Assembly: GCF_005298075.1 (NCBI RefSeq)
Contig: NZ_SZZH01000005.1
Location: forward strand, 124,001-188,000
Direction of reading: 5' to 3'
From: Nakamurella flava
Lineage (GTDB): Bacteria > Actinomycetota > Actinomycetes > Mycobacteriales > Nakamurellaceae
DNA length: 64,000 nt
Shown here: positions 41,623 through 49,200 of the stretch, in pieces
How the letters are laid out: the number at the start of each line of letters is the position of its first letter
Numbering within the stretch: the stretch's first letter is position 1
Program-made: the position numbers and the translations under genes
Notes under the pieces: generated by a model
Database searches by the model: none
What the model saw: only the letters and a program-made list of their open reading frames with translations
Told to the model about the DNA's origin: nothing

Positions 41623-42797
41623 GAGAAGATCGTCTTGACCTGGTCGGGCGTCAGGTAGTTCTCCAGCTTGCCGTCGCTGCCGACGACACCGTCCGACCAC
41701 CAGTCCTTGGGCAGCGAGGCGTTGGCGAACTGGTCGACGTTCTCATCGGTGATGGCCGGCAGCTCCAGGCTGTAGGAGGCCTTGATCGTCTCGCCGCGCA
41801 ACGCCTTCAGCGCCAGCTTGACCGCTTCCGGGGTCTGCCAGGTCGGGAAGATCGGCGCCACGGCCTTGAGCCCCTTGTCCTGCCAGATGTGCAGGAAACC
41901 GTTCTCGCACTCGCCGGTCATCGGCACCAGCGGCCGCCCCTTGGCCTCGAACACGTCGATCGCCGCCCGCGTCATCTCCGAACCGCTGGACCACACGCCG
42001 TCGATCTCGGGGAACTGGGCGACCAGCGTCTCCGCCGCGGTCTGACCGCCGGCGTAGTTCCAGTCGCCGTAGGCCTCACCCTCGACCTCGAGTCCGCACT
42101 TCTCCATCTCGGCCTTGCCCGCGTCGTACCGCTCGGTCTCGGCCTGCACGCCGGCTATCCCGCGCAGCATCACGACCTTGCCCTTCCCGGACATCAGGTC
42201 GCAGAGTCCCTTGGCCGCGGTGGCACCGAAGGTGTCGTTGGTCGAGAACACCCGGCTGAGCACGTCAGAGGACTGGACGTCCGTCCCCTCGACGATGACC
42301 GGGATGTTGGCCTGCGCCGCGCGGCGCAGCACCGGGGTCAGGGAGTCGCTGTTGACCGGCGAGACGACGAGGGCGTTGACGCCCTGCGCGAGCAGGTCCT
42401 CGATGTTGCTGACCTGGGTGTTGGCGTCGTTGTTGGCGTTGGTGGTGATGAGCTCGGCGCCGTACTCCTTGGCCACCAGTTCGGCGGCCTTGGAGCGCTG
42501 CACCTGGAAGCTGTTGACCAGGTTGAGGCTGGCGTACCCGATCTTGGGGTTGCTGACGTCGCTCTTGTACTTCGAGGTGTCGACATCGGAGCTGGCGGCG
42601 GACAGCGCCATCCCCGAGTAGAGCGGGATGCTGCCGCCGGCGTCCGCGCCGGCGCTGCCGGACGCCGCAGCGGACGACGAGCCACCGTCGGCCGAGCTGG
42701 AGGACGTGCTGCTGGAACTCCCGCAGCCGGTCAGGGCGGTCAGGGTCACGGCCGACACGGCCGCGGCGACCATGAAATGCCGGAGGGGGGTACGCAT
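41619..42797 (-). CDS. Sugar-type ABC substrate-binding lipoprotein
   Basis: Periplasmic-binding-protein-like lipoprotein of the RbsB type, 392 residues. The signal peptide ends in LTGCGSS, followed by a Ser/Ala/Gly linker (about 28-60) and a two-lobe type-1 fold (IGYASLNLVNSFQVQRSKAAE; NIEDLLAQGVNALVVSP; GVWSSGSEMTRAAI). It delivers substrate to the CUT2 importer. The ligand cannot be read from sequence. The ATG at 42797 has GGAG upstream. The binding protein sits between the two permease genes, an unusual order for CUT2 operons. Confidence 0.92.
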   Translation of the reverse strand: MRTPLRHFMVAAAVSAVTLTALTGCGSSSSTSSSSADGGSSSAAASGSAGADAGGSIPLYSGMALSAASSDVDTSKYKSDVSNPKIGYASLNLVNSFQVQRSKAAELVAKEYGAELITTNANNDANTQVSNIEDLLAQGVNALVVSPVNSDSLTPVLRRAAQANIPVIVEGTDVQSSDVLSRVFSTNDTFGATAAKGLCDLMSGKGKVVMLRGIAGVQAETERYDAGKAEMEKCGLEVEGEAYGDWNYAGGQTAAETLVAQFPEIDGVWSSGSEMTRAAIDVFEAKGRPLVPMTGECENGFLHIWQDKGLKAVAPIFPTWQTPEAVKLALKALRGETIKASYSLELPAITDENVDQFANASLPKDWWSDGVVGSDGKLENYLTPDQVKTIFS

Positions 42798-42877
42798 CTG
42801 AGGAGCTCCGATCTGAGGGTGCTGGGGGTGGGGCGGCGGACGAGAAAGGCGACAGGGACGCAGTGGTGGGTGGTTGG

Positions 42878-43894
42878 TCAGGTGCTGCGGGTTCGCCGGA
42901 ACAGAGCGGCCGCGGCGAGCAGGACGACACCGCTGGCGATCGACAGCCCGCCGGCGCCGAGACCGGCGGCTGTCAGTACGGCGGCCAGGACGGTGAACAA
43001 CAATGCCCCGCCGAGGGTCCCGCCGACGCCGCCCTTGCCGCCGACGAAGGTGGTGCCGCCGACGACGACGGCGGCCAGCGAGTTCAGCAGCAGGTCTTCG
43101 CCGGCTCCGAGACTGCCCTGACCGACGGCGCCGGCCAGGAACAGGCCGCCGACGGCGGCGCAGAGCCCCGAGAACACGTAGGAGACGACGTCGACACGGG
43201 CGAGGGAGACGCCGCTGAGCCGCGCGGCGGAGGGATTGATGCCGCGGGCGTAGAGCGTGCGGCCCACCCAGGTGAACTTCAGCACGATGGCCACCCCCAC
43301 GAACAGGGCCGCGGTGAGCCACACCGCGGGAGCCAGGCCGAGCCAACTGCCGAGGGACAGCGCGCGGATCGACGGTGGAAGTTGACCGGACGGGGCTCCA
43401 CCCGAGATCACGAGGGCCGCGCCGGTCAGCATGAAACTCGTGCCCAGGGTCATGATGAACGGCGAAACCCCTACCAGGGCAACGCCGACGCCGTTGATCA
43501 GGCCCACGGCCAGCCCCATGCCCAGGCACAGCAGGATCACCACGACGGGGTTGCTCTGCTGCGCCAGGACGCCGGCGGCGATCACGTTGACCAGTCCGAC
43601 GACCCCGCCGACGGAGAGGTCGAGGTTGCGGCCGATGACCAGGATCGTCTGACCAAGGGCCAGGCACGCCAACGGCGTGGCCAACCGCAGCAGGTCGGCC
43701 CAGCGACTCGGCGCGACGACGTTCGCGGACACGGCCAGCCCGACGAGATAGGTCGCGGCCAGCACGACCCAGACCGCCTTGTGTCGCCAGAACGACGGCG
43801 TCACCAGTCGACGGATCGGGTGCGATGACCGTCCCGTCGACGGGTCCCGGAAGAGCCGCCCGCCCGTGTGCGTCGGCGTACCGCTCGTCGTCAT
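42878..43894 (-). CDS. CUT2-type ABC transporter permease (RbsC-like), second of two
   Basis: Second BPD_transp_2 permease of the locus, 338 residues, with VIGRNLDLSVGGVVGL and GGTTFVGGKGGVGGTLGGALLF as family landmarks. Having two distinct permeases suggests a heterodimeric pore. The ATG overlaps the LacI regulator stop (ATGA), so regulator and transporter are co-transcribed. Helices begin near residue 40 after a polar N-terminus. Confidence 0.92.
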   Translation of the reverse strand: MTTSGTPTHTGGRLFRDPSTGRSSHPIRRLVTPSFWRHKAVWVVLAATYLVGLAVSANVVAPSRWADLLRLATPLACLALGQTILVIGRNLDLSVGGVVGLVNVIAAGVLAQQSNPVVVILLCLGMGLAVGLINGVGVALVGVSPFIMTLGTSFMLTGAALVISGGAPSGQLPPSIRALSLGSWLGLAPAVWLTAALFVGVAIVLKFTWVGRTLYARGINPSAARLSGVSLARVDVVSYVFSGLCAAVGGLFLAGAVGQGSLGAGEDLLLNSLAAVVVGGTTFVGGKGGVGGTLGGALLFTVLAAVLTAAGLGAGGLSIASGVVLLAAAALFRRTRST

Positions 43895-44931
43895 GCGTGG
43901 CCCCTCATCGTGGACTGCCGGGGAGTCAGGTGCGCGCGGACCGTGCGGGAGCGCACCCGTTGGCCGGCGATCAGGCCGGTGATCATCGACGCGGCGTTGG
44001 CGCCCAGCGCGGCGATCGGTTGCTCGATCGCCGTGATGCTCGGAGTCATCAGGGAGAACCAGGGCACGTCGTCGAAACTGACGAAGCCCATGTCGGTCCC
44101 GACCGCGACGCCCTGTTCGTGCAGCACCTGCAGAGCGCCCAGGGCCATCAGGTTGTTGGTCGCGAAGACAACCTGCGGGGGCGACGGGGTGTCGAGGATC
44201 AGGCTCATCGCGGCGCGCCCACCGTCGACCTCGAAATTGCCGGTGTGGCGGTGCTCGGGAGCGACGGCGATACCCCGGTTCCCGGCTTCGGTGGCGAAGT
44301 CGAGCAGCCGCTGGTGGCCGTTGGACACCTCGACCGGACCGCCGATGACACCGGCGCTCCGATACCCCTGCTCGGCCAGGTGCTCGGCGAGATCGGCGAT
44401 GGCACTGCGGCCGTCGACGCCCGCGCAGGGCAGGCCGGAACCCCGGAGGTTGCGGTCGAGCAGCACGATCGGCGTTCCGAACTCGCGCATCCGCCTGATC
44501 TGCGGCGTCATCGCGCGGGCCGGGGACAGCAGCAGACCGTCGATCCGCTGGTCGTGCAGGACGTCGAGGTAGTGGCCCTCCTTGGCCGGGTCCTCGTCGG
44601 AGTTGCACAGGATGAGCGAGAAGCCGAGCTTGGCCGCCTCGTCCTCGATCGTCCGGGCGAGCTCCACGAAAAAGGAGTTGGTGACGTCGCTGATCACCAG
44701 GCCGAGCGCGCGGGAGGCTTCCGTCCGCAGCGAGCGGGCCACCGCGTTGGGACGGTAGTGCAGCTCGTCGGCCGCCTCCTTGACCCGCCGGACGACGCTC
44801 TCGCTCACGCCCGGAAGCCCGTTGAGCGCGCGTGACACGCTCGCGACGGACACTCCCGCTCGCTGAGCGACGTCCTTGACGGTGACGATAACGTCCTCCT
44901 CGTAATCGATTACGGGGAGACTCTGCCGCAT
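43891..44931 (-). CDS. LacI-family transcriptional regulator
   Basis: LacI/GalR regulator: N-terminal HTH and hinge (TVKDVAQRAGVSVASVSRALNG), then a type-1 periplasmic-binding-like effector domain (LGLVISDVTNSFFVELARTIEDEA; VVFATNNLMALGALQVL). It should repress the downstream operon and perhaps the divergent dehydrogenase until an inducer binds. The only canonical start (ATG 44931) puts the palindromic operator at 44901-44914 inside the coding region and adds 14 residues before the usual HTH start. A strong GAGGAGG at 44901-44895 is followed 5 bases later by ATC (44889), in frame, immediately before the normal family N-terminus, so the real start is open. Confidence 0.88.
   Translation of the reverse strand: MRQSLPVIDYEEDVIVTVKDVAQRAGVSVASVSRALNGLPGVSESVVRRVKEAADELHYRPNAVARSLRTEASRALGLVISDVTNSFFVELARTIEDEAAKLGFSLILCNSDEDPAKEGHYLDVLHDQRIDGLLLSPARAMTPQIRRMREFGTPIVLLDRNLRGSGLPCAGVDGRSAIADLAEHLAEQGYRSAGVIGGPVEVSNGHQRLLDFATEAGNRGIAVAPEHRHTGNFEVDGGRAAMSLILDTPSPPQVVFATNNLMALGALQVLHEQGVAVGTDMGFVSFDDVPWFSLMTPSITAIEQPIAALGANAASMITGLIAGQRVRSRTVRAHLTPRQSTMRGHA
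44901..44914. promoter_or_regulatory. LacI-type operator palindrome
   Basis: CGTAATCGATTACG is a perfect 14-bp palindrome with the central CG and AA..TT pattern of LacI/GalR operators. It lies at the 5' end of the lacI-like gene in the divergent region with the aldehyde dehydrogenase gene, suited to autoregulation and control of both directions. Confidence 0.75.
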
Positions 44932-45085
44932 TGCCGAACTTGTCAAGAGCGTTCTGGCCGAACAGGTCTGCGCGCACATCGATCGTTACGCGGGCGTCAT
45001 ACGGCGCAATGCCCCGACAGGCTTTTCCAGGACCACCCATCGACATTCGTGTCGTTTCATCGCTTTCCAGCCGACAGGAGCACTG

Positions 45086-46603
45086 ATGTCCCCTCATGAC
45101 CGGTCGGACCCGTCCGCCGCGCCCGCCCGTCACACCTCGACCGCAGAACTGGACGCGGCGCTCGACGCGGCGGTCGCGGCCTTCGCCGCGCTCTCCTCCC
45201 TCGGCCGGTCGGGCCGCGCTCGACTGCTCAGAGCGGTGTCGACCGCACTCGAGGCCGACCGTGACGATCTGGTCACTACTTGTGAGCAGGAGACCGGACT
45301 GCCGACATCACGCCTGCAACAGGAACTCTCGCGGGCCAGATTCCAGTTCGAGCATTTCGCCGACGTGCTGGACGACGGCGCCTACCTCGAGGCGACGGTG
45401 GACCACCGCGGCGACTCGCCGGCCGGGCCCCGTCCCGACCTGCGCAGGATGCTCCTCCCGCTGGGCCCGGTCGGTGTGTTCGGGGCCAGCAACTTCCCGT
45501 TCGCCTTCTCGGTGGCCGGCGGCGACACCGCCTCGGCCCTGGCCGCTGGCTGTCCCGTCGTCGCCAAGGTCCACGAGGCCCACCCGCTGACCTCCGCATC
45601 GTCCTTCCGCGCGATCCGGCGGGCGGCGGAATCGATCGGCGTCGACACCGGCATCCTCTCGCTCGTCCACGGGCAACAGGCCGGGACGGAGCTGGTGCGC
45701 CACCCCGCCGTCCGCGCCGTGGGTTTCACCGGATCGCTGCCGGTCGGCCGTCTGCTGGCCGACGTCGCAGCGGCCCGCCCGGACCCGATCCCGTTCTACG
45801 GCGAGCTCGGGGCCCTGAATGTCGTGGCCGTCTGCCCGGCCGCGGCCCGGGCCCGCGGCGTCGACATCGCCCGCGGTCTCGCCGGTTCCTTCACCCTGGG
45901 GGTGGGGCAGTACTGCACCAAACCGGGTCTCGTCCTGATCCCCGCCGGCCCGGACGGCCGGGCCCTGCGCAAGGCGCTGATCACGGCGGTCGGCGAAGTG
46001 CCGAGCGGCGTGATGCTCAGCGAGCGCATCGCCGGCGCCTACGCCACCCGCAGCACGGCACTGGCCGGGCACGCCGGAGTCACTGTCCTGGCGGGTCATT
46101 CCGATCGTCGTCCGGTCGATGCCGGCGGCCGCCATGGCGCCCCAGTGCTCCTGGAGGTCGACCCCGACCAGCTGACCGGCGACCTGCTGGAGGAGTGTTT
46201 CGGGCCGATCCTGCTGGTGGCGACGTACACGGACGTCGACCAGCTGCGGTCCATCGTGTCCCGGACCGGACCGGCGCTGACCGGGACGATCCACGCCGAC
46301 GGGACGGATTCCGAGGTGTCGCGGATCGTCCTGGACATCCTGGTCGGACGGGTGGGGCGCATCGTCTGGAACGCGTTCCCGACCGGACTGGCCGTGGCCT
46401 GGGCCACCCACCACGGTGGTCCCTACCCGGCATCCACGTCGGTGCTGCACACCAGCGTCGGGGCGACGGCCATCCGCCGCTGGCTCCGACCGGTCTGCTT
46501 CCAGGACGTGCCGGCCGACCTGCTGCCCGACGAACTACGGGACGAGCCGGTGGACCACTCACTGGCGCGTCGCGTGGACGGCACTCTCCGCGTGACCTCG
46601 TGA
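45086..46603 (+). CDS. Ketoglutarate-semialdehyde-type aldehyde dehydrogenase
   Basis: NAD(P)-dependent aldehyde dehydrogenase of 505 residues, closest in motifs to alpha-ketoglutaric semialdehyde (2,5-dioxovalerate) dehydrogenases of sugar-acid pathways. Oxyanion Asn136 (FGASNFPFAF), general base Glu240 (FYGELGALN) and catalytic Cys277 (GQYCTKPG) are present. It may finish the pathway started by the divergent operon by oxidising a semialdehyde. AGGAG lies 5 bases before the ATG. Divergent from lacI with one operator between; a GC-rich hairpin follows. Confidence 0.88.
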   Translation: MSPHDRSDPSAAPARHTSTAELDAALDAAVAAFAALSSLGRSGRARLLRAVSTALEADRDDLVTTCEQETGLPTSRLQQELSRARFQFEHFADVLDDGAYLEATVDHRGDSPAGPRPDLRRMLLPLGPVGVFGASNFPFAFSVAGGDTASALAAGCPVVAKVHEAHPLTSASSFRAIRRAAESIGVDTGILSLVHGQQAGTELVRHPAVRAVGFTGSLPVGRLLADVAAARPDPIPFYGELGALNVVAVCPAAARARGVDIARGLAGSFTLGVGQYCTKPGLVLIPAGPDGRALRKALITAVGEVPSGVMLSERIAGAYATRSTALAGHAGVTVLAGHSDRRPVDAGGRHGAPVLLEVDPDQLTGDLLEECFGPILLVATYTDVDQLRSIVSRTGPALTGTIHADGTDSEVSRIVLDILVGRVGRIVWNAFPTGLAVAWATHHGGPYPASTSVLHTSVGATAIRRWLRPVCFQDVPADLLPDELRDEPVDHSLARRVDGTLRVTS

Positions 46604-46617
46604 CCTCCACCCGCTCC

Positions 46618-46634
46618 GCCGCCCATCGGGCGGC
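46618..46634. terminator. Hairpin between aldehyde dehydrogenase and dcd
   Basis: GCCGCCC-ATC-GGGCGGC, 15 bases past the dehydrogenase stop; a second stem CCGCCGCT/AGCGGCGG runs into the dcd 3' end. Likely bidirectional terminator for the convergent genes, without a T-tract. Confidence 0.55.
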
Positions 46635-46649
46635 GAAGCGACCGCCGCT

Positions 46650-47231
46650 TCAGCGGCGGGTGTCGTCCTGCCGGAAGTTTAGGTACGCCCGCGACGGGGT
46701 CGGCCCGCGCTGCCCCTGGTAGCGGGAGCCGTACTGGGCCGAGCCGTAGGGGTGCAGCGCCGGGGTGGTCAGCCGGAACAGGCAGAGCTGTCCGATCTTC
46801 ATGCCCGGCCACAGGGTGATCGGGAGGTTGGCCACGTTGGACAGTTCGAGGGTGATGTGACCGGTGAAACCGGGGTCGATGAACCCGGCGGTCGAATGGG
46901 TGAGCAGACCGAGCCGGCCGAGTGACGACTTGCCCTCCAGCCGACCGGCCAGGGAGTCGGACAGCGTGACCGCCTCGAACGTCGAGCCGAGGACGAACTC
47001 GCCCGGGTGCAGGACGAACGGTCCGTCCCCCTCGACCTCCACCTGGGTGGTCAGGTCGTCCTGCTGCACCTTGGGATCGATGTGGGTGTACTTCGTGTTG
47101 TTGAAGACCCGGAAGAACCGGTCGAGCCGGACGTCGATGCTGGACGGCTGGATCAGCGTGGCGTCGAAGGGGTCCAGGCCGAGATTCCCGGCCTCGATCT
47201 CGGCGAGCAGGTCGCGATCCGAAAGCAGCAT
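46650..47231 (-). CDS. dcd: dCTP deaminase (Dcd), probably bifunctional
   Basis: Deoxycytidine triphosphate deaminase of 193 residues supplying dUTP/dUMP for thymidylate synthesis. Family landmarks: [10 protein letters not shown] near the N-terminus, [23 protein letters not shown] with the catalytic Glu and substrate residues, and a C-terminal lid ending [15 protein letters not shown]. Actinobacterial enzymes of this size (as in M. tuberculosis) carry out both deamination and diphosphohydrolysis to dUMP; this is inferred by relationship. Single gene near a tRNA. Confidence 0.96.
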   Translation of the reverse strand: MLLSDRDLLAEIEAGNLGLDPFDATLIQPSSIDVRLDRFFRVFNNTKYTHIDPKVQQDDLTTQVEVEGDGPFVLHPGEFVLGSTFEAVTLSDSLAGRLEGKSSLGRLGLLTHSTAGFIDPGFTGHITLELSNVANLPITLWPGMKIGQLCLFRLTTPALHPYGSAQYGSRYQGQRGPTPSRAYLNFRQDDTRR

Positions 47232-47315
47232 GAGGGCAGCCTAGAGGGCCGATCGGCGTCGGGTCGTGAGGCCCCGACCAGCGGGAATCGCAACGTCACC
47301 CCCACCGGCGGAACG

Positions 47316-47351
47316 GCGAAGGCCCGGACGGAAATCCGTCCGGGCCTTCGC
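47316..47351 (-). terminator. Terminator of tRNA-Gly, 17-bp perfect stem
   Basis: GCGAAGGCCCGGACGGA at 47316-47332 pairs exactly with 47335-47351. It starts 5 bases past the CCA end of the minus-strand tRNA gene and precedes dcd by 84 bases. GC-rich, no T-tract. Confidence 0.8.
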
Positions 47352-47356
47352 ACTGC

Positions 47357-47430
47357 TGGAGCGGGCGACGAGAATCGAACTCGCGCTATCAGCTTGGGAA
47401 GCTGAAGTTCTACCACTGAACTACGCCCGC
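47357..47430 (-). tRNA. tRNA-Gly (anticodon CCC)
   Basis: Full cloverleaf on the minus strand: acceptor stem GCGGGCG (47430-47424) with CGCCCGC, D arm GTTCAGTGGTAGAAC, anticodon stem TCAGC/GCTGA around loop TTCCCAA (anticodon CCC, reading GGG), T arm with GTTCGATTC, discriminator T and encoded CCA (47359-47357). A terminator hairpin follows. Confidence 0.95.
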
Positions 47431-47547
47431 AGGTGCCCGACCACTATAGCCCGTCCCACGGTGGTGACGGTCCTTCGCGGTCGGGGCGCCCCTGTCGATG
47501 CAGCCGGGCGGGTCGGCCCCCCGACGGAACCGACCACGCCCGCGGCC

Positions 47548-49200
47548 TCAGGCGACCGCGGCCAACGCGCCCGGCGCCACCTGGGCCAGCGCCGCGCGGA
47601 GCGCCGTCCCGTCCTCGTCGGCCAGCGCGGCCTCCCGGAGACGCTGGATCTCCGCGGCCGCCCGGGCCCGCCCGGGCCCGGAGGCCAGGGTGTCGACGGC
47701 GGCCATCAGCAGCGCGAAGCTCTCCCGGCCGTGCTCGTGGGTGGCGCCGTAGCCCTTGAGCACCCGCTGGCACTCGATGACCTCGCGGGCCAGTTCGGGA
47801 TCGTCGCGACCGACCCGGACGGCCCGGTCGATCCACGTGTCCAGCGCCTCCTGCTCGCGGGCGAACCGGTACGACCGGGGCCGCATGGGCCGGAACCTGG
47901 CCATCACCCACAGCATCGAGAAACCGATGGTGCCGGTGGTGTTGACGACGATGCCGTTCCGGGTGGCCCTGGTGACGATGCGGCGGAACATCTTCGACCG
48001 GGACAGCCGGCGGCCCATCGCCGTCGGCAGAGTGTCGGTGATCTCCTCGACCTGCGGGTGCAGGTACTCGCGGACGTCGACGATCTGCCCCTTCTTGGCC
48101 CCGGCCTCGTCGCGGACTCCGGCGATCCGCTTGCTGCGGATCTTCTGGTGGGCGACATGGATGGTGTCCTGGTAGGTCATCCAAAGCGCGACGTGCCGGG
48201 CGGCTTCGACGGTGAGCCGGGCCTCCCCGGCCGGATCGAGTTCGATCGCGGCCAACCGGGAGACCCGCTGCAGGTAGCGATCGGTGTAGTCGATGTCCTG
48301 GTAGACGGCGGTGCGGACGCACCCGTGCAGCAGCATGTCCCGCGCCGGGACGGGGAAGTGGTCCGCTACGCGACGGGCGTGGGCCTGCAACCCGGGCCCG
48401 ACCAGGCTGCCCGGGTCGGTGGCCGCGATCTGCCGCCGTCGCCGTTCCTCGGCCTGGGCGGCGGCCTCGACCGGGTCGACCGGTCGGCGCGGCTGCAGGG
48501 TCAGGGCGACCGGGCCGTTGCCGCGCGAGGCCGGGGCCGGTGGCGGCGCGGTCGCGGCGTCGTAGCCGGCGGCGAACGCCCGCAGCGACGCGTCGACGCC
48601 CTTGCCGGACGCCCTGATGGCGGCCTCGAACTCCGGCCGCGGAAACGGCAGCGCGGCCGACCCGGCCAGCGCCCCGAACAGCGACGCGCTGATGACACTG
48701 CCGGCCGTGGTCGCCAGGGCCATGAAGTCGGCGGACACCAGCCGCTTGGCGCCGGCCTCGGCCGCGGACAGCAGGGCGGCACTGTCGGCCCGGCCGTCGC
48801 CGAGGGCGAGTCGTTCGTCCATCGAGTAGACCCGGTTGGTCGACGCGATCAACGTGGTGCGGTCGGGGGTGGCGAACCCGCGCTGCACGGCCCGGCCGGC
48901 CTCCATCAGCTCGGAGGCGATGACGACGTCGACCTCCCCCGGCGTCGGGAACAGGCTGAGAACCGGCTGCTGCCGGGCACTCTCACCGGCCGGGGCCAAC
49001 GACGGCGGGTACAGCTCGACGTAGTAGACGGTCGCACCGGTGCGCTGGGCGACCCCGGCGACGGACGTGTTCTGTGCGTACCAGCCGGCCTTCTGCCCGA
49101 CGGCGACGATCCAGTCGGCGAGCACCCCGCCGCCCTCGCCGCCCATGGCCAGGATGGCGATGGTGATCGGGCGACGCCCACTGCTCCAGCTGCTGCTCAT
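47548..49200 (-). CDS. iorB: Indolepyruvate:ferredoxin oxidoreductase beta subunit, extended
   Basis: Beta/gamma-domain subunit that, with IorA, oxidatively decarboxylates aryl pyruvates to aryl-acetyl-CoA using ferredoxin. The first 200 residues are the pyruvate:ferredoxin oxidoreductase gamma-type domain (AMGGEGGGVLADWI; SVAGVAQRTGATVYYVELYP; LMEAGRAVQRGF). The remaining 300 or more residues are a C-terminal extension similar to the tail of fused, single-chain enzymes (DUF6537-like), so at 550 residues it is much longer than archaeal IorB (about 200). Its ATG overlaps the iorA stop (ATGA). Confidence 0.85.
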   Translation of the reverse strand: MSSSWSSGRRPITIAILAMGGEGGGVLADWIVAVGQKAGWYAQNTSVAGVAQRTGATVYYVELYPPSLAPAGESARQQPVLSLFPTPGEVDVVIASELMEAGRAVQRGFATPDRTTLIASTNRVYSMDERLALGDGRADSAALLSAAEAGAKRLVSADFMALATTAGSVISASLFGALAGSAALPFPRPEFEAAIRASGKGVDASLRAFAAGYDAATAPPPAPASRGNGPVALTLQPRRPVDPVEAAAQAEERRRRQIAATDPGSLVGPGLQAHARRVADHFPVPARDMLLHGCVRTAVYQDIDYTDRYLQRVSRLAAIELDPAGEARLTVEAARHVALWMTYQDTIHVAHQKIRSKRIAGVRDEAGAKKGQIVDVREYLHPQVEEITDTLPTAMGRRLSRSKMFRRIVTRATRNGIVVNTTGTIGFSMLWVMARFRPMRPRSYRFAREQEALDTWIDRAVRVGRDDPELAREVIECQRVLKGYGATHEHGRESFALLMAAVDTLASGPGRARAAAEIQRLREAALADEDGTALRAALAQVAPGALAAVA

